64,000 nt of DNA from contig NZ_JADWYS010000001.1 in assembly GCF_015831345.1 (NCBI RefSeq), positions 504,022 to 568,021 on the forward strand, in the 5' to 3' direction. A program made the translations under genes and the position numbers. The notes beneath the pieces are model-generated. The model did no database searches. It had not been told where the DNA came from and saw only the letters and a list, made by a program, of their open reading frames with translations. This stretch comes from Caenimonas aquaedulcis. Its GTDB lineage: Bacteria; Pseudomonadota; Gammaproteobacteria; Burkholderiales; Burkholderiaceae_C. Positions 47,945 to 62,695 of the stretch are shown here, piece by piece (within the stretch, counting starts at the first letter, position 1; the number at the start of each line of letters is the position of its first letter).

Positions 47945-48967
47945 ATGAGTGGATTCACCCTGGGCCTGGCCCTCATCGGCGGGCTGATCCTGGTGGTGCT
48001 GGTCGCGTGGAACGCCTGGACCACGCGGCGCAACACGCCGCGCCAGCCAGAAGCGATGCGCATGGACCCGACGGACAGCACGGTGTCCGTCCAGCCCGTC
48101 ACCGACTTCGACCCGCTCGCCGCACCCCCCAACCTCACGGAGAAGCGGCCGGGACTGGACGCGCTGATCGACGTGCTCGCGGCCATCAGCGTGGAGGCGC
48201 CCGTGTCGGGCGAGGCCGCGCTGGCCGCCATGCCGCCCACCCGGCGCGCCGGCAGCAAACCGTTTGCCGTGGAAGGCCAGAACGAGGCCACGCTGAATTG
48301 GGAGACGCCGATGGCGGGCCAGCGCTATACGGCCTTCCAGGCGGGCGTGCAGCTGGCCAACCGCACGGGCGCCCTGAACGAGATCGAGTATTCGGAGTTC
48401 GTGTCGAAGGCGCAGGCTTTCGCGGACGCGATCAACGGCTCGCCGGATTTTCCGGAGATGCTGGACGAAGTCGCGCGCGCACGGGAGCTCGACCAGTTCG
48501 CCAGCGCCCACGACGCCCAGCTGAGCTTCACCCTGCGCGCGAAGAACACCGCGTGGAGCCCCGGCTACCTGCAGCAGAACGCCGCGCGGCTGGGCTTCGT
48601 GCCCGGCGCCATCCCGGGCCGCATGGTGCTGCCTGCCGCCACGCCCGGCGCCCCGGCCGTGCTGGGCTTGGCCTACGACACCCAGGCCGCCATGGCCGAC
48701 GACCCGGCGCAGTCGGCGCTGCGCGAAGTCACGCTCAGCCTGGACGTTCCGCAGGTCGACCGCGCCGAGCAGCCCTTCGTGCGCATGCGCGACACCGCCA
48801 TCACGCTCGCCGCGTCCATGGAAGGCAGCATCACCGACGACAACGGGCAGGTGATCCGCGCGGAGGCGCTGGACGTCATCGGCGCCGACCTCGAGCAGCT
48901 CTACGACACGCTGGAAGCGCGCGACATCGCAGCGGGCTCACCGCTCGCCCGCCGGCTCTTCTCGTGA
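47945..48967 (+). CDS. zipA: cell division protein ZipA-like
   Basis: Membrane-anchored division protein of 340 residues. An N-terminal helix (about 5-25, LGLALIGGLILVVLVAWNAW) is followed by a variable linker and a C-terminal FtsZ-binding-like domain (about 195-335). ATG 47945 has a GGAGG site 7 bases upstream, which decides it over TTG 47939. The position between smc and ligA supports the call more than sequence motifs, which are weak in this family. Confidence 0.88.
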   Translation: MSGFTLGLALIGGLILVVLVAWNAWTTRRNTPRQPEAMRMDPTDSTVSVQPVTDFDPLAAPPNLTEKRPGLDALIDVLAAISVEAPVSGEAALAAMPPTRRAGSKPFAVEGQNEATLNWETPMAGQRYTAFQAGVQLANRTGALNEIEYSEFVSKAQAFADAINGSPDFPEMLDEVARARELDQFASAHDAQLSFTLRAKNTAWSPGYLQQNAARLGFVPGAIPGRMVLPAATPGAPAVLGLAYDTQAAMADDPAQSALREVTLSLDVPQVDRAEQPFVRMRDTAITLAASMEGSITDDNGQVIRAEALDVIGADLEQLYDTLEARDIAAGSPLARRLFS

Positions 48968-48992
48968 CACGGCGGCGCTCGCGCCGCGTTAA

Positions 48993-52030
<3,038 letters not shown>

Positions 52031-52069
52031 GTCTTCCTACATGTGTCCTCATTTCTGTACAATGATTCC

Positions 52070-52342
52070 ATGGACGCAGTCACCTACACCCACGCGCGCA
52101 ACAACCTGGCCGCAACGATGGACAAGACCATCGAGGACCACGAACCGGTCATCATCACCCGCCAGAACGGCAAGGCGGTCGTGATGATGTCGCTCGAGGA
52201 TTTCCAGTCCTGGGAAGAAACTGCTTATTTGCTGGCCAGTCCGGCCAACGCGCGGCAACTCAATCGATCGATGGATGAAGCGCGCACAGGCAAGGTTCGC
52301 AAGGTGTCCGCGAAGGAATGGGACGCCTTGCGGCGTGGTTGA
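52070..52342 (+). CDS. yefM: antitoxin, YefM/Phd family
   Basis: Antitoxin of 90 residues: [20 protein letters not shown], the Phd/Yef[21 protein letters not shown] core, and a charged C-terminal toxin-binding tail. It neutralises the adjacent YoeB-like toxin and normally represses its own promoter. ATG 52070 fits the family start; a longer form from 52043 lacks support. A TACAAT -10-like box lies at 52058, 7 bases before the ATG. The start shares an A/T-rich edge with the imported segment, but the codons are G+C-rich. Overlaps yoeB by one base (TGATG). Confidence 0.92.
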   Translation: MDAVTYTHARNNLAATMDKTIEDHEPVIITRQNGKAVVMMSLEDFQSWEETAYLLASPANARQLNRSMDEARTGKVRKVSAKEWDALRRG

Positions 52343-52617
52343 TGCCAGCGCTGCAGATCGCATTCAGCAAGACCGGCTGGAAGCAATTCCAGGAACTCAT
52401 GGCCCTCGACCGCAAACTGTTCACGCGTGCCATGGACCTGATCGACGTCGCGGCGCGGGATCCCTTCGGCGGGATCGGCAAGCCGGAGCCGTTGAAGCAC
52501 CAGCTCGCGGGATGCTGGTCGCGGCGCATCAACGAGCGGCATCGGCTTGTCTACCGCGTGGACGGCAATGACCTGGTCGTGTTGGCCTGCCTCTATCACT
52601 ACGGAGATGATCATTGA
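52342..52617 (+). CDS. yoeB: YoeB/Txe family mRNA-cleaving toxin
   Basis: RelE-fold endoribonuclease of 91 residues that cuts mRNA at the ribosomal A site. The family segment [20 protein letters not shown] is followed by [15 protein letters not shown] and CLYHYGDDH, with Arg and His catalytic candidates. ATG at 52342 gives [16 protein letters not shown], matching the E. coli YoeB length (84) plus a short tail. Its TGA overlaps the TTG start of def, so the toxin and peptide deformylase are translationally coupled. Confidence 0.93.
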   Translation: MPALQIAFSKTGWKQFQELMALDRKLFTRAMDLIDVAARDPFGGIGKPEPLKHQLAGCWSRRINERHRLVYRVDGNDLVVLACLYHYGDDH

Positions 52618-53153
52618 CGGTCCATGAAATCCTCAAGATGGGCGACCCCCGCCTGTTGCGCGTCGCGCAGCCGGTGCGCGAGTTCGACACCGACGCCATC
52701 CACCTGCTGGTCGCGGACATGTTCGACACCATGCAGGCCGTCAACGGTGCGGGTCTCGCGGCGCCGCAGATCGGCGTCGACCTGCAGCTGGTGATCTTCG
52801 GCACGGACGCCCCCAATCCCCGGTATCCCGACGCGCCACCCGTACCGCGCACCGTGCTGCTCAACCCTGCGATCACGCCGGTGGGCCACGAGCAAGAGGA
52901 CGGATGGGAGGGTTGCCTCTCGGTGCCGGGCCTGCGCGGCGTCGTGCCGCGATGGTCGCGCATCCGCTACACCGGCTTCGATCCCTACGGCGACCCGATC
53001 GACCGCACGGTCGACGGATTCCACGCGCGCGTGGTGCAGCACGAGTGCGACCACCTGATCGGCACGCTGTACCCGATGCGCATCCGCGATTTCACGAAGT
53101 TCGGCTATACGGACGTGCTGTTCCCCGGCCTCGATGCGAACGAGGATGACTGA
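52614..53153 (+). CDS. def: peptide deformylase
   Basis: Metalloenzyme of 179 residues that removes the formyl group from nascent proteins. All three motifs are present: [21 protein letters not shown] (metal Cys) and QHECDHL (metal His pair and catalytic Glu). TTG at 52614 gives [15 protein letters not shown], the normal start, and overlaps the yoeB stop (TTGA). Expression may therefore depend on the toxin-antitoxin transcript unless a promoter lies inside yoeB. Confidence 0.97.
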   Translation: MTVHEILKMGDPRLLRVAQPVREFDTDAIHLLVADMFDTMQAVNGAGLAAPQIGVDLQLVIFGTDAPNPRYPDAPPVPRTVLLNPAITPVGHEQEDGWEGCLSVPGLRGVVPRWSRIRYTGFDPYGDPIDRTVDGFHARVVQHECDHLIGTLYPMRIRDFTKFGYTDVLFPGLDANEDD

Positions 53154-53239
53154 GCAGCAGCGCAGGGCGTAGACTCCCCCCCACAGGGCCCGCCGTGGCC
53201 CGCTCCCCATCGCGTGGCGCACGCAGGAAGTTTTTCCTC

Positions 53240-53929
53240 ATGCCGTCCGCTACGCTGCCCGCGCCTTCCGCGCCGGGCTACCAGGTCAAATTCGAAACCA
53301 TCGCAGGCACCGGCGATGACCTGAAGCTTCGCTCCCTGCTGGACCGCCAGCAATTCCACGACCCGCTGGGCGAAGCGGAACGTGCCGGCGTTCCCCCGGC
53401 GCAATGGCCCCTGTTCGGGATGCTGTGGCCCTCGGGCCGTGTGCTCGCGCATGCCATGCAGACCTTCGAGCTCGACGGCCTGCGCGTCCTGGAAGTCGGT
53501 TGCGGGCTGGGCCTCGCAAGCCTGGTCGTGCACCGGCGCGGCGGCGACGTGACCGCGAGCGACTGCCATCCCCTGGCTGCCGCGTTCCTCGCCGAGAACC
53601 TGCGCCTGAACGGCCTCGCTCCCATGAAGTACCTGCGGGGCGACTGGACGGGACAGAACCCGGGCCTGGGCCGCTTCGACCTGATCATCGGCAGCGATGT
53701 CCTGTACGACCGTGAGCATCCGGTGTCGCTTTCCCACTTCATCGACCGGCATTCCGCGATGTCCGTCGAAGTGGTGATCGCGGACCCGGGCCGGGGCAAC
53801 CAGTCGCGTTTCGGGCGGAGCATGGCAACGCTCGGCTATTCGCACTCGGAGCAGCCGATACGCTCCCTGCCCGGGGGCGGCGCCTACAAGGGCAAGCTGC
53901 ACAGCTGGCGCCGCAGCGCCTTCAGCTAG
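53240..53929 (+). CDS. class I SAM-dependent methyltransferase (lysine methyltransferase-like)
   Basis: Protein of 229 residues resembling the Methyltransf_16/METTL21 group of protein methyltransferases: PLFGMLWPSGRVLAHAM, VLEVGCGLGLASLVVHRRGG with the SAM-binding Gly-rich loop, ENLRLNG, and FDLIIGSDVLYDREHP with the DVLY motif. The target is unknown. ATG 53240 has an AGGAAG site 9 bases upstream; GTG 53195 would add 15 residues and is the alternative. It converges with glnD, 4 bases apart. Confidence 0.85.
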   Translation: MPSATLPAPSAPGYQVKFETIAGTGDDLKLRSLLDRQQFHDPLGEAERAGVPPAQWPLFGMLWPSGRVLAHAMQTFELDGLRVLEVGCGLGLASLVVHRRGGDVTASDCHPLAAAFLAENLRLNGLAPMKYLRGDWTGQNPGLGRFDLIIGSDVLYDREHPVSLSHFIDRHSAMSVEVVIADPGRGNQSRFGRSMATLGYSHSEQPIRSLPGGGAYKGKLHSWRRSAFS

Positions 53930-53933
53930 GACC

Positions 53934-56561
53934 TCAGGCGCCCAGTGCTTCGAGCAGCTCGGTCTCGATCTCGATCTGCCGGCGGTTCTGCTGCAGCTCG
54001 GGCCCGTCGATGAGGAAGGTGTCTTCCACGCGTTCACCCAGCGTCGACACCTTGGCGAGCAGGAGATTGATCTTGTGCCGGGCCAGCACGCGCGCCACGG
54101 AATACAACAGCCCTGCGTGGTCACTCGCGGAAATCGACAGCAACCAGCGCTGCGCTTTCTCGTCGGGTGCGAGGTGCACGCGCGGCGCGATGGGGAAGCT
54201 TTTCACGCGGCGGGACACCCGTCCGCGGCTCGGGTTGGGCAGGGGCCCGGCGTCCTCGATCGTCTGTTCGAGCTCCGTCTCCACCATGCTGATCAATTCG
54301 CGGTTGTGTTCCGGCAGGAGCGAACTCACCACCTGGAAAGTGTCGAGCGCATACCCGTTCTTCGCGGTATGCACCTTCGCATCCAGGATGCTGAAGCCCG
54401 CCTGGTCGAAGTAGCCGCAGATGCGCGCGAAGAGGTCCGGCTGGTCCGGCGTGTAGACCAGCACCTGCAGGCCCTCGCCCACCGGGGACACGCGCGCGCG
54501 CACCACGGCCTTGCCGGTGACGGCCGCGGCCGTGCCTGCCATCTTCATGATGTGGCGCGACAGCTGGCGCGTGTGCCAGGCGATCTCGCCGGCGTCGTGC
54601 CGCATGAAGTAGCCGACGTCCAGCGTGTCCCACAGGCGCTTGTGCGCCTCGAAGGGCTGCGCGTGCAGCGCGAGCTGCACCAGCGCCTCGCGCTTGCGTG
54701 CCTCGATCTCCGCGTCGCGGTCGGGCGCGCGCCCGCCCAGCATGCGCAGGGTGTAGCGGTACAGGTCTTCCAGCAGCTTGCCCTTCCAGGCGTTCCACAC
54801 CTTGGGGCTGGTGCCGCGGATGTCGGCCACCGTGAGCAGGTAGAGCGCGGTGAGGTAGCGCTCGTTGCCCACGCGCTTCGCGAAGGCGCCCACGATGTCG
54901 GCGTTGGAGAGGTCCTCCTTCTGCGCGATGCGGCTCATGGTGAGGTGTTCCTTCACCAGGAACTCGACCAGCCTGCAATCCTCGGCCTCGATCGAATGCT
55001 GCCGGCAGAACTGCCGCACCTCCTTCGCGCCGAGCTCCGAGTGGTCGCCGCCGCGCCCCTTGGCGATGTCGTGGAACAGGGCCGCGATGTAGAGGATGTA
55101 GGGCTTGTCCCAGCCGGCCGCGAGCTGCGAGCAGAACGGGTATTCGTGCGCGTGCTCCGCGATGAAGAAGCGGCGCACGTTGCGCAGCACCATGAGGATG
55201 TGCTGGTCCACCGTGTAGACGTGGAACAGGTCGTGCTGCATCTGCCCCACGATCTTGCGGAACACCCACAGGTAGCGCCCGAGCACGGACGTCTGGTTCA
55301 TCAGGCGCAGCGCGTGCGTGATCCCTTCGGGCTGCATCAGCATCGCGCGGAACGTGGCGTGGTTGGCCGGGTCGCTGCGGAACTTCCCGTCCATCACGTT
55401 GCGCGCGTTGTAGAGCGCCCGCAGAGTGCGCGCGGACAGGCCCTTGACGCCCACCGTGGTCTGGTAGACGAGGAAGGTTTCCAGGATCGCGTGCGGGTTC
55501 TTCTCGTACAGGTCGTCGCTCGCGACCTCGATCATCCCGGCCTTGTTGAGGAAGCGCTCGTTGATCGGCTGCGGCTCGTGCGCGCTCGGGTTCAGGCGCT
55601 CCTCGATGTTCAGCAGCAGGATCTGGTTGAGCTGCGTGACTGCCTTCGCCGCCCAGTAGAAGCGCTTCATCAACGCTTCGCTCGAGCGGGAGATGACGCG
55701 GCCGGCCTCATTGACTTCGTTTCTGTACCCGAAGGATTCCGCCACGGCCGTTTGCAGGTCGAACACCAGGCGGTCCTCGCGGCGGTTGGCGATGACGTGC
55801 AGACGCGCGCGAATGAGGTTCAGCAGCGCCTCGTTGCGCTTGATCTGCTGCACCTCGAATGGGGTGGCCAAGCCCGTGCGCGCGAGGTCATCCCAGCTCG
55901 TGCCCAGGCCCGCCGCGCGCGCCACCCAGAGGATCACCTGCAGGTCGCGCAGGCCGCCGGGCGATTCCTTGCAGTTGGGCTCCAGCGAGTAGGGCGTGTT
56001 CTCGAATTTGGTGTGGCGCTGGCGCATCTCCAGCGTCTTGGCCACGAAGAAGGCCTTGGGATCGAGCCCGGCCTTGAAGCGTTCCTGGAAGCCGGCGAAG
56101 AGCCTGGCGTCGCCCACGATCAGGCGCGACTCGAGCAGCGAGGTCTGGACGGTCACGTCGTTTTCGGCCTGGGCGAGGCAGTCGGACAGCGTCCGCACGC
56201 TGGAGCCGATCTCGACACCGGTGTCCCAGCAGCTGCCGATGAAGGCCTCGACCTTGCGCTTGAGGTCCGCGTCCGTGTCGAGCTGGGTGCCGTCGGGCAT
56301 CAGAACGAGCACGTCGACATCCGAATGCGGGAAGAGTTCGCAGCGGCCGTAGCCGCCGACCGCGATCAGCGCGAAGCCGGGCGGCAGGCCGGCCTGAGCC
56401 CAAAGCTCCTTGAGCGTGGCGTCGGCTTCCCGCGCGAGCTTTTGCAGGAGGGCGCGGATGCCCCGGGTGGAGGCGCCTTGCGTGGCGAGCGTGGAGAGCA
56501 GGGCGGCCTGCCGCGCGCGATAGCCATCGCGCCGCTCGGTCAGCGCGCCCAGAGCGCTCAT
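53934..56561 (-). CDS. glnD: [protein-PII] uridylyltransferase
   Basis: Bifunctional nitrogen sensor of 875 residues that uridylylates PII (GlnB/GlnK) when glutamine is low and removes UMP when it is high. The nucleotidyltransferase site [19 protein letters not shown] comes near residue 75, followed by the GlnD linker. The HD domain includes [20 protein letters not shown] near residue 505. Two C-terminal ACT domains (about 690-765 and 795-870) sense glutamine. The start ATG overlaps the map stop by 4 bases; map is upstream. Confidence 0.97.
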   Translation of the reverse strand: MSALGALTERRDGYRARQAALLSTLATQGASTRGIRALLQKLAREADATLKELWAQAGLPPGFALIAVGGYGRCELFPHSDVDVLVLMPDGTQLDTDADLKRKVEAFIGSCWDTGVEIGSSVRTLSDCLAQAENDVTVQTSLLESRLIVGDARLFAGFQERFKAGLDPKAFFVAKTLEMRQRHTKFENTPYSLEPNCKESPGGLRDLQVILWVARAAGLGTSWDDLARTGLATPFEVQQIKRNEALLNLIRARLHVIANRREDRLVFDLQTAVAESFGYRNEVNEAGRVISRSSEALMKRFYWAAKAVTQLNQILLLNIEERLNPSAHEPQPINERFLNKAGMIEVASDDLYEKNPHAILETFLVYQTTVGVKGLSARTLRALYNARNVMDGKFRSDPANHATFRAMLMQPEGITHALRLMNQTSVLGRYLWVFRKIVGQMQHDLFHVYTVDQHILMVLRNVRRFFIAEHAHEYPFCSQLAAGWDKPYILYIAALFHDIAKGRGGDHSELGAKEVRQFCRQHSIEAEDCRLVEFLVKEHLTMSRIAQKEDLSNADIVGAFAKRVGNERYLTALYLLTVADIRGTSPKVWNAWKGKLLEDLYRYTLRMLGGRAPDRDAEIEARKREALVQLALHAQPFEAHKRLWDTLDVGYFMRHDAGEIAWHTRQLSRHIMKMAGTAAAVTGKAVVRARVSPVGEGLQVLVYTPDQPDLFARICGYFDQAGFSILDAKVHTAKNGYALDTFQVVSSLLPEHNRELISMVETELEQTIEDAGPLPNPSRGRVSRRVKSFPIAPRVHLAPDEKAQRWLLSISASDHAGLLYSVARVLARHKINLLLAKVSTLGERVEDTFLIDGPELQQNRRQIEIETELLEALGA

Positions 56562-57361
56562 GCGTTGACGAAAGGCGGGGGCGGCGGGCTGCCCGCGGAC
56601 AGCGTCAGGACTTCATAGCCCGATTCGGTGACCAGGATCGTGTGCTCCCACTGGGCGGACAGCGAGTGGTCCTTCGTCACGATGGTCCAGCCGTCGTTGC
56701 CGAATTCCTTCACGTCCTTGCGGCCCGCGTTGATCATCGGCTCGATGGTGAAAGTCATGCCGGGCTTGAGCTCTTCCAGCGTGCCCGGCTTGCCGTAGTG
56801 GAGCACCTGCGGCTCTTCATGGAAGTTGCGGCCGATGCCGTGCCCGCAGAATTCGCGCACCACCGAGAAGCCGTTGCTTTCGGCGAATTTCTGGATGGCG
56901 AAGCCGATGTCGCCCAGGTGGACGCCCGGCTTCACGTGCATGATCCCGTGCCACATGGCGTCGTAGGTGAGGTTGACGAGGCGCTTCGCGGCGATGGACA
57001 CCTCGCCGACCATGAACATCCGGCTCGTATCGCCGAACCAGCCGTCCTTGATGACCGTGACGTCCACGTTGACGATGTCGCCCTTCTTGAGCGGCTTTTC
57101 GTTGGGGATGCCGTGGCACACCACGTGGTTGACCGAGGTGCACAGCGACGCGGGGTAGGGCGGGTAGCCCGGGGGCTGGTAGCCCAGGGTCGCGGAGGTC
57201 GTGCCCTGCTTCTTCATGCATTCGGCAGCCAGGCGGTCGATTTCCTTGGTCGTGATGCCGGGCTTGATGTGCGGCGTGAGGTAGTCCAGCACTTCGGAGG
57301 CGAGGCGGCCCGCCGTTTTCATGCCCTGTACGCCGTCGGTGTCCTTGTAGGTGATGCTCAT
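56558..57361 (-). CDS. map: type I methionine aminopeptidase
   Basis: Metallo-aminopeptidase of 267 residues that removes initiator methionine after deformylation. Metal ligands lie in [44 protein letters not shown] and [10 protein letters not shown]. The substrate-site His is in [16 protein letters not shown]. The length is normal. Upstream of glnD, coupled by ATGA. With def it covers both N-terminal maturation steps. Confidence 0.98.
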   Translation of the reverse strand: MSITYKDTDGVQGMKTAGRLASEVLDYLTPHIKPGITTKEIDRLAAECMKKQGTTSATLGYQPPGYPPYPASLCTSVNHVVCHGIPNEKPLKKGDIVNVDVTVIKDGWFGDTSRMFMVGEVSIAAKRLVNLTYDAMWHGIMHVKPGVHLGDIGFAIQKFAESNGFSVVREFCGHGIGRNFHEEPQVLHYGKPGTLEELKPGMTFTIEPMINAGRKDVKEFGNDGWTIVTKDHSLSAQWEHTILVTESGYEVLTLSAGSPPPPPFVNA

Positions 57362-57478
57362 GTCCCAATTATCCCCGAGCCGCCCGCTTCCCGCACGTCG
57401 GGGCGGGGATTCCACCTTGCGCCGCCCGGCCGCCTGCGCGGCAAAATACCAGCGCCCATGCGCCTCCGGAGCCCAGCC

Positions 57479-58591
57479 ATGAACCGAGACCGAACCCGCA
57501 CGCGACGATGCGCCTCCTGGGCGCGGGCGGTGCTCGGCCTGTGCGCAGCCGCGTTGGCCCTGTCGGCGTGCGGCGACACCATGAGCCCGCTGCACGAGGC
57601 CGTGCTGGGCGGCGACACGGCGACGGTGCGCAACTGGGCTGCGCAGCGCAAGAACCTCAACGGCACCTTCGACGAGAAGACGCGCGGACTGGAGGGGAAC
57701 TACGCGCGGCGCCTGCGCATCACGGCATTGATGCTCGCGGCGCGCTCGGGCCAGCTGGACATGGTGAAGCTGCTCGTCGACGGTGGCGCCGACCTCTATG
57801 CCGAATCCAACACCCAGGTGCCGGGCGAGCCGCACACCGCTTTCGACGATGCCGTGGAATCGGGCCGCCTCGAGGTGGTGCGCTTTCTCTGGGAGCGCTC
57901 CGATCGCAGGCGCTTCGGCGCCCGGCTGGACAGGCAGATCGCGGCGGCTTGCCGCGCGATGTGCAACCCGGCCTCGGGCACGGACGCCGACACGAATCTC
58001 GCGCTCTTCCTCGTGAGCATCGCGAACGAAACCCAGCGGGACTGGGGCATCGGCGAGGCGGTCTGCTACGTCGACCCGGAGTCGCCCACCGCGCGTTTCG
58101 TCGCCGCCTACGTGAAGCCCTTTCCCAAGGGCACGCTGGCCTGCGTGGCCTACACCACGACGGCGCGGGCCGTGCGCACGCAGGCCCAGCGGCAGGCGAT
58201 GGTGCAGTGGCAGATCGCGCAGGGCGCGGACATCAACCACCTGGGGAGCTATTCGACGCCGCTGATGGGTGCCTCCAGCGCGCCCGACGTCGAGATGGTG
58301 AAGTTCCTCCTCGCGCAGGGCGCCGACCCGAACCGGCTGGGCCCCGACGGCACGACGGCGATCGGCCGCGCCGCCGGTTCCTGCGTGATGGGCGGTCCCA
58401 CGCCGGAGGTCGAGCGCTTGATGCAGCCGCAGCTCGAGGTGATCGAAACCCTGCTGCGGGCGGGGGCCGATACCCGCCTGTACACACGCGAACTGGTGCA
58501 AGCCAGGCTGCCCCTGCTCGGGCAGTGCTGCGCGCGCCAGCCGCAGCCGGATGCCCAGCAGCGGATCTGCCGCGTGTTCGGGCTCAAGTAA
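57479..58591 (+). CDS. ankyrin-repeat lipoprotein
   Basis: Lipoprotein of 370 residues. The N-terminus is Arg-rich, followed by a hydrophobic core and lipobox LALSAC at about residue 32. Ankyrin repeats are visible at about 37-65 ([20 protein letters not shown]), 85-120 ([25 protein letters not shown]), 120-150 and 255-285 ([25 protein letters not shown]). The insert between (about 160-245) has several Cys. It is probably an envelope protein-binding scaffold with unknown partners. ATG 57479 has a GGAG site 7 bases upstream; ATG 57458 is possible. Divergent from map. Confidence 0.8.
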   Translation: MNRDRTRTRRCASWARAVLGLCAAALALSACGDTMSPLHEAVLGGDTATVRNWAAQRKNLNGTFDEKTRGLEGNYARRLRITALMLAARSGQLDMVKLLVDGGADLYAESNTQVPGEPHTAFDDAVESGRLEVVRFLWERSDRRRFGARLDRQIAAACRAMCNPASGTDADTNLALFLVSIANETQRDWGIGEAVCYVDPESPTARFVAAYVKPFPKGTLACVAYTTTARAVRTQAQRQAMVQWQIAQGADINHLGSYSTPLMGASSAPDVEMVKFLLAQGADPNRLGPDGTTAIGRAAGSCVMGGPTPEVERLMQPQLEVIETLLRAGADTRLYTRELVQARLPLLGQCCARQPQPDAQQRICRVFGLK

Positions 58592-58668
58592 AATCCGGGT
58601 CTACCCCGTGCGCGCCCCAGTCAGCGGCGCGCCGACCACCGGATCCCCGACGCGAACAGGCTTTCACA

Positions 58669-61600
58669 GTGTCCCTGCACATCACCGAGTTCGAGGGCGG
58701 TAAGGCCCTCAGCGATTTCAGAGTCCGGCAACTTCTCCCACGCCTGCAGGCGATCCACGACAAGGTCAGCGGCGTTTCGGCCCGTTTCATTCACCTGGTG
58801 GCCACCGACCATGCGCTTTCTGCCGACGAGCGTGACCGGCTTGCGGCCCTGCTGAGCTACGGGGAGCCCGCCGATTCGCCCGAAAACGGTGCGCTGATCG
58901 TCGTGTCACCGCGTTTCGGCACCGTATCGCCCTGGGCCTCCAAGGCCACCGACATCGCGCACAACTGCGGCATCGCCCTCAGGCGCGTGGAGCGGATCAC
59001 CGAATTCCGCGTCGCGTCGAAGCCGGGCTTGCTGGGCGGCGCGAAATCCCCGGAGCCCGCGCAATTGCGGGCCATCGCCGCGTTGCTGCACGACCGCATG
59101 ACCGAAAGCGCGATGTTCGCCCGGTCCGAGGCGCATGGACTCTTCACCGAACTCGAAGCCGCGCCGATGGAGCACGTCGACGTGCTGGGGGGCGGCCGCG
59201 CAGCGCTCGAACGCGCGAACACGCAGTTCGGGCTCGCGCTCGCCGACGACGAGATCGACTACCTGGTGCAGGCGTTCCAGGGCCTGGGCCGCAACCCGAG
59301 CGACGTCGAACTCATGATGTTCGCGCAGGCCAACAGCGAGCACTGCCGCCACAAGATCTTCAACGCCGCGTTCACGATCGACGGCGTGCCGCAGGAACGC
59401 AGCATGTTCGGGATGATCCGGCACACGCACCAGACCAGCCCGCAGCACACCGTCATCGCCTATTCGGACAATGCCTCCGTGATGGAAGGCTCGCAGGTCG
59501 AGCGCTTCCTGGCCACCGAATCGTCGGCGTCCCGCTACGAAAAGGCTGACGCGCTGCACCACGTGCTGATGAAGGTCGAGACGCACAACCACCCCACGGC
59601 GATCTCGCCTTTCCCGGGCGCGTCCACCGGCGCCGGCGGCGAAATCCGCGACGAAGGGGCCACCGGCCGCGGCTCCAAGCCCAAGGCGGGCCTCACGGGC
59701 TTCACGGTGTCGAAGCTCTGGGGCGGCTGGTCCGACCAGCCCGGCGGCAAGCCGGAACACATCGCGAGCCCCCTGCAGATCATGACGGAAGGCCCGCTGG
59801 GCGGCGCGGCCTTCAACAACGAATTCGGACGGCCCAACCTGCTCGGTTATTTCCGCGAGTACGAGCTCGAAGCCGGCGGCGCGATGCGCGGCTACCACAA
59901 GCCCATCATGATCGCGGGCGGCCTGGGCACGATCTCGGCGGAGCAGACGAAGAAGATCGAGTTTCCCGCCGGCACCTTGCTCATCCAGCTGGGCGGGCCG
60001 GGTATGCGCATCGGCATGGGCGGCGGGGCGGCAAGCTCCATGGCGACGGGCGCGAATGCGGCCGAGCTGGACTTCGATTCCGTGCAGCGCGGCAACCCCG
60101 AGATCGAGCGCCGCGCGCAGGAAGTCATCAACCATTGCTGGGCGGAAGGCGCCGCCAACCCGATCCTCGCGATACACGACGTCGGCGCGGGCGGGTTGTC
60201 CAACGCGTTCCCCGAATTGACGAACGACGCCGGCCGCGGCGCGCGCTTCGACCTGCGCAAGGTGCCGCTGGAAGAATCGGGCCTCGCACCCAAGGAAATC
60301 TGGTGCAACGAGAGCCAGGAGCGCTACGTGATGGCGATCGCGCCGGAGTCGCTCGCCAGATTCCAGGCTTACTGCGAGCGCGAGCGCTGCCCGTTCTCCG
60401 TGGTGGGCGTGGCGACCGAAGAGCGCCAGCTCGTCGTCGCGCGCGAGGAAGACGCACCGGTGGACATGCCGATGAACGTGCTCCTGGGCAAGCCGCCCAA
60501 GATGCATCGGGACGTGAAGACGGTGAAGCGCGATTTCAAGCCGGTGGACCTGGGCGGCGTCAAGCTGCAGGACGCCGCCATCGCGGTGCTCGCGCATCCC
60601 ACGGTGGCATCGAAGCGCTTCCTCATCACCATCGGCGACCGCACCGTGGGCGGCCTCACGCACCGCGACCAGATGGTCGGGCCCTGGCAGGTGCCGGTGG
60701 CGGACTGCGCCGTCACGCTCGCCGACTACAAGGGTTTCGCGGGCGAGGCGATGAGCATGGGCGAGCGCACGCCGCTCGCCGCGATCGACGCGCCGGCCTC
60801 CGGCCGAATGGCGGTCGCGGAAGCCATCACCAACCTGCTGGCCGCGCCGATCGAGCTCGCGCGCGTGAAGCTGTCCGCCAACTGGATGGCCGCCTGCGGC
60901 GAGGAGGGTGAAGACGCCGCGCTGTACGAGACGGTTCGCGCGGTCGGCATGGAGCTATGCCCCGCGCTCGGGATTTCCATTCCCGTCGGCAAGGACAGCC
61001 TGTCGATGCGGACGCAGTGGGGCGAGGGCGGGGACCGCAAGAAGGTCACGTCGCCGGTCAGCCTGATCGTGAGCGCGTTCGCCACCTTGCAGGATGTCCG
61101 CGGCACGCTGACCCCGCAGCTCGACGCCGCCGAAGAAAGCACGCTGGTGCTCGTCGACCTCGGCCGCGGGTGCAACCGCATGGGCGGCAGCATCCTCGCG
61201 CAGACGCTGGGCCAGTCCGGCGATGAAGTGCCGGACCTGCACGAAGCGCAGGACCTGGTGAAGCTCGTGAACGCCGTCAATGCGCTGCGCGCCCAGGGCC
61301 GCATCCTGGCCTATCACGATCGCAGCGACGGCGGTCTCTTTGCCGCGGCGTGCGAGATGGCCTTTGCGGGCCACGTGGGCGTGGCACTCAACGTCGACCT
61401 GCTCGTAACCGAAGGCGACGGCATCAGCGACAGCCGCGCCGACTACGGCGACGCGAAGAACTGGGCGGCGCAGGTCGGCCCGCGCCGGGACGAGCTCACG
61501 CTCAAGGCGCTCTTCAACGAGGAGCTCGGCGTGGTGCTGCAGGTGCGCAGCGCGGAGCGCAACGAGGTGATGCAGTTGCTGCGCGAGCACGGCCTCTCGC

Positions 61601-62649
61601 GCCACAGCCACTTCGTGGGGCAGACCCGGCTCGCTTCATCGTCCATCGACGTGGGCAAGGGTGAAGTGCAGGTGTGGCGCGACACCAAGGCCGTGTTCAG
61701 CGCGAAGCTGTCCGACTTGCACCAGGTATGGGACAGCGTGAGCTGGAAGATCGCCCAGCAGCGCGACAACCCGGCCGGCGCGGACGCGGAACATGCCGCG
61801 GCGGGCGACCCCACGGACCCGGGCCTGCAGGTGTCGCCGACCTTCGACCCCAAGGACGACGTCGCCGCGCCCTACCTCAACCTGTCGCGTCCCAGGGTCG
61901 CGATCCTGCGCGAGCAGGGCGTCAACTCGCACGTCGAGATGGCCTACACCTTCACCGAGGCGGGCTTCGACGCGTACGACGTCCACATGACGGACCTGCA
62001 ATCGGGCCGGGCCCGCCTGCAGGACTACAAGGGATTCGTCGCCTGCGGCGGCTTCAGCTACGGCGACACGCTGGGCGCGGGCATCGGCTGGGCGCGCAGC
62101 ATCACCTTCAACCCGCTGCTGGCGGAGCAGTTCAGGCACTTCTTCGGCCGCGCGGACACCTTCGCGCTGGGCGTGTGCAACGGCTGCCAGATGGTCGCTG
62201 AGCTGGCGGACATCATCCCCGGCGCGCAGGCCTGGCCCCGCTTCACCACGAACCGCAGCGAGCGGTACGAGGCCCGGCTGTCGCAGGTGGAAGTCCTGGA
62301 GTCGCCCAGCCTGTTCTTCGCGGGGATGGCGGGCAGCCGGCTGCCTATCGCGGTGGCGCACGGCGAAGGCTTCGCGAATTTCGCGCATCGTGGAGACCCG
62401 TCGAAAGCCATCGCGGCGATGCGTTTCGTCGACCACCACGGCCAGCCGACGGAGACATACCCGTTGAACCCGAACGGCAGCCCGGGGGGCCTCACCGCCG
62501 TGACCACGGCCGACGGCCGCTTCACGGCCATGATGCCGCACCCGGAGCGCGTGTTCCGCAATGTCCAGATGAGCTGGACCTCCGGAGACACGAGCGAGCT
62601 CAGCCCGTGGATGCGGATCTGGCGCAACGCGAGGAAGTGGGTGGGCTGA
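58669..62649 (+). CDS. purL: phosphoribosylformylglycinamidine synthase
   Basis: Large single-chain FGAM synthase of 1326 residues (family about 1300-1340), fourth step of purine synthesis. The N-terminal PurS-like domain is followed by the ATP-binding catalytic region with [13 protein letters not shown] and [20 protein letters not shown]. The C-terminal glutaminase region (from about residue 1075) carries [20 protein letters not shown], the nucleophile Cys in GVCNGCQM, and the late [10 protein letters not shown]. The start is GTG at 58669, giving [11 protein letters not shown] as in relatives; its ribosome site is weak. No other purine genes adjoin. Confidence 0.97.
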   Translation: MSLHITEFEGGKALSDFRVRQLLPRLQAIHDKVSGVSARFIHLVATDHALSADERDRLAALLSYGEPADSPENGALIVVSPRFGTVSPWASKATDIAHNCGIALRRVERITEFRVASKPGLLGGAKSPEPAQLRAIAALLHDRMTESAMFARSEAHGLFTELEAAPMEHVDVLGGGRAALERANTQFGLALADDEIDYLVQAFQGLGRNPSDVELMMFAQANSEHCRHKIFNAAFTIDGVPQERSMFGMIRHTHQTSPQHTVIAYSDNASVMEGSQVERFLATESSASRYEKADALHHVLMKVETHNHPTAISPFPGASTGAGGEIRDEGATGRGSKPKAGLTGFTVSKLWGGWSDQPGGKPEHIASPLQIMTEGPLGGAAFNNEFGRPNLLGYFREYELEAGGAMRGYHKPIMIAGGLGTISAEQTKKIEFPAGTLLIQLGGPGMRIGMGGGAASSMATGANAAELDFDSVQRGNPEIERRAQEVINHCWAEGAANPILAIHDVGAGGLSNAFPELTNDAGRGARFDLRKVPLEESGLAPKEIWCNESQERYVMAIAPESLARFQAYCERERCPFSVVGVATEERQLVVAREEDAPVDMPMNVLLGKPPKMHRDVKTVKRDFKPVDLGGVKLQDAAIAVLAHPTVASKRFLITIGDRTVGGLTHRDQMVGPWQVPVADCAVTLADYKGFAGEAMSMGERTPLAAIDAPASGRMAVAEAITNLLAAPIELARVKLSANWMAACGEEGEDAALYETVRAVGMELCPALGISIPVGKDSLSMRTQWGEGGDRKKVTSPVSLIVSAFATLQDVRGTLTPQLDAAEESTLVLVDLGRGCNRMGGSILAQTLGQSGDEVPDLHEAQDLVKLVNAVNALRAQGRILAYHDRSDGGLFAAACEMAFAGHVGVALNVDLLVTEGDGISDSRADYGDAKNWAAQVGPRRDELTLKALFNEELGVVLQVRSAERNEVMQLLREHGLSRHSHFVGQTRLASSSIDVGKGEVQVWRDTKAVFSAKLSDLHQVWDSVSWKIAQQRDNPAGADAEHAAAGDPTDPGLQVSPTFDPKDDVAAPYLNLSRPRVAILREQGVNSHVEMAYTFTEAGFDAYDVHMTDLQSGRARLQDYKGFVACGGFSYGDTLGAGIGWARSITFNPLLAEQFRHFFGRADTFALGVCNGCQMVAELADIIPGAQAWPRFTTNRSERYEARLSQVEVLESPSLFFAGMAGSRLPIAVAHGEGFANFAHRGDPSKAIAAMRFVDHHGQPTETYPLNPNGSPGGLTAVTTADGRFTAMMPHPERVFRNVQMSWTSGDTSELSPWMRIWRNARKWVG

Positions 62650-62695
62650 CCGCCCCAGCGCCCCGCCGTCGCCCGGCGCGGATAGACTCGCCGCG

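Noticed and set aside
54075..56618. 847-codon open frame opposite glnD
   Set aside because: Antisense shadow; GlnD motifs on the other strand are unambiguous.
53934..57361. glnD and map as part of an imported region with ligA
   Set aside because: Their composition and codon use match the high-G+C chromosome, so the imported segment ends before yefM.
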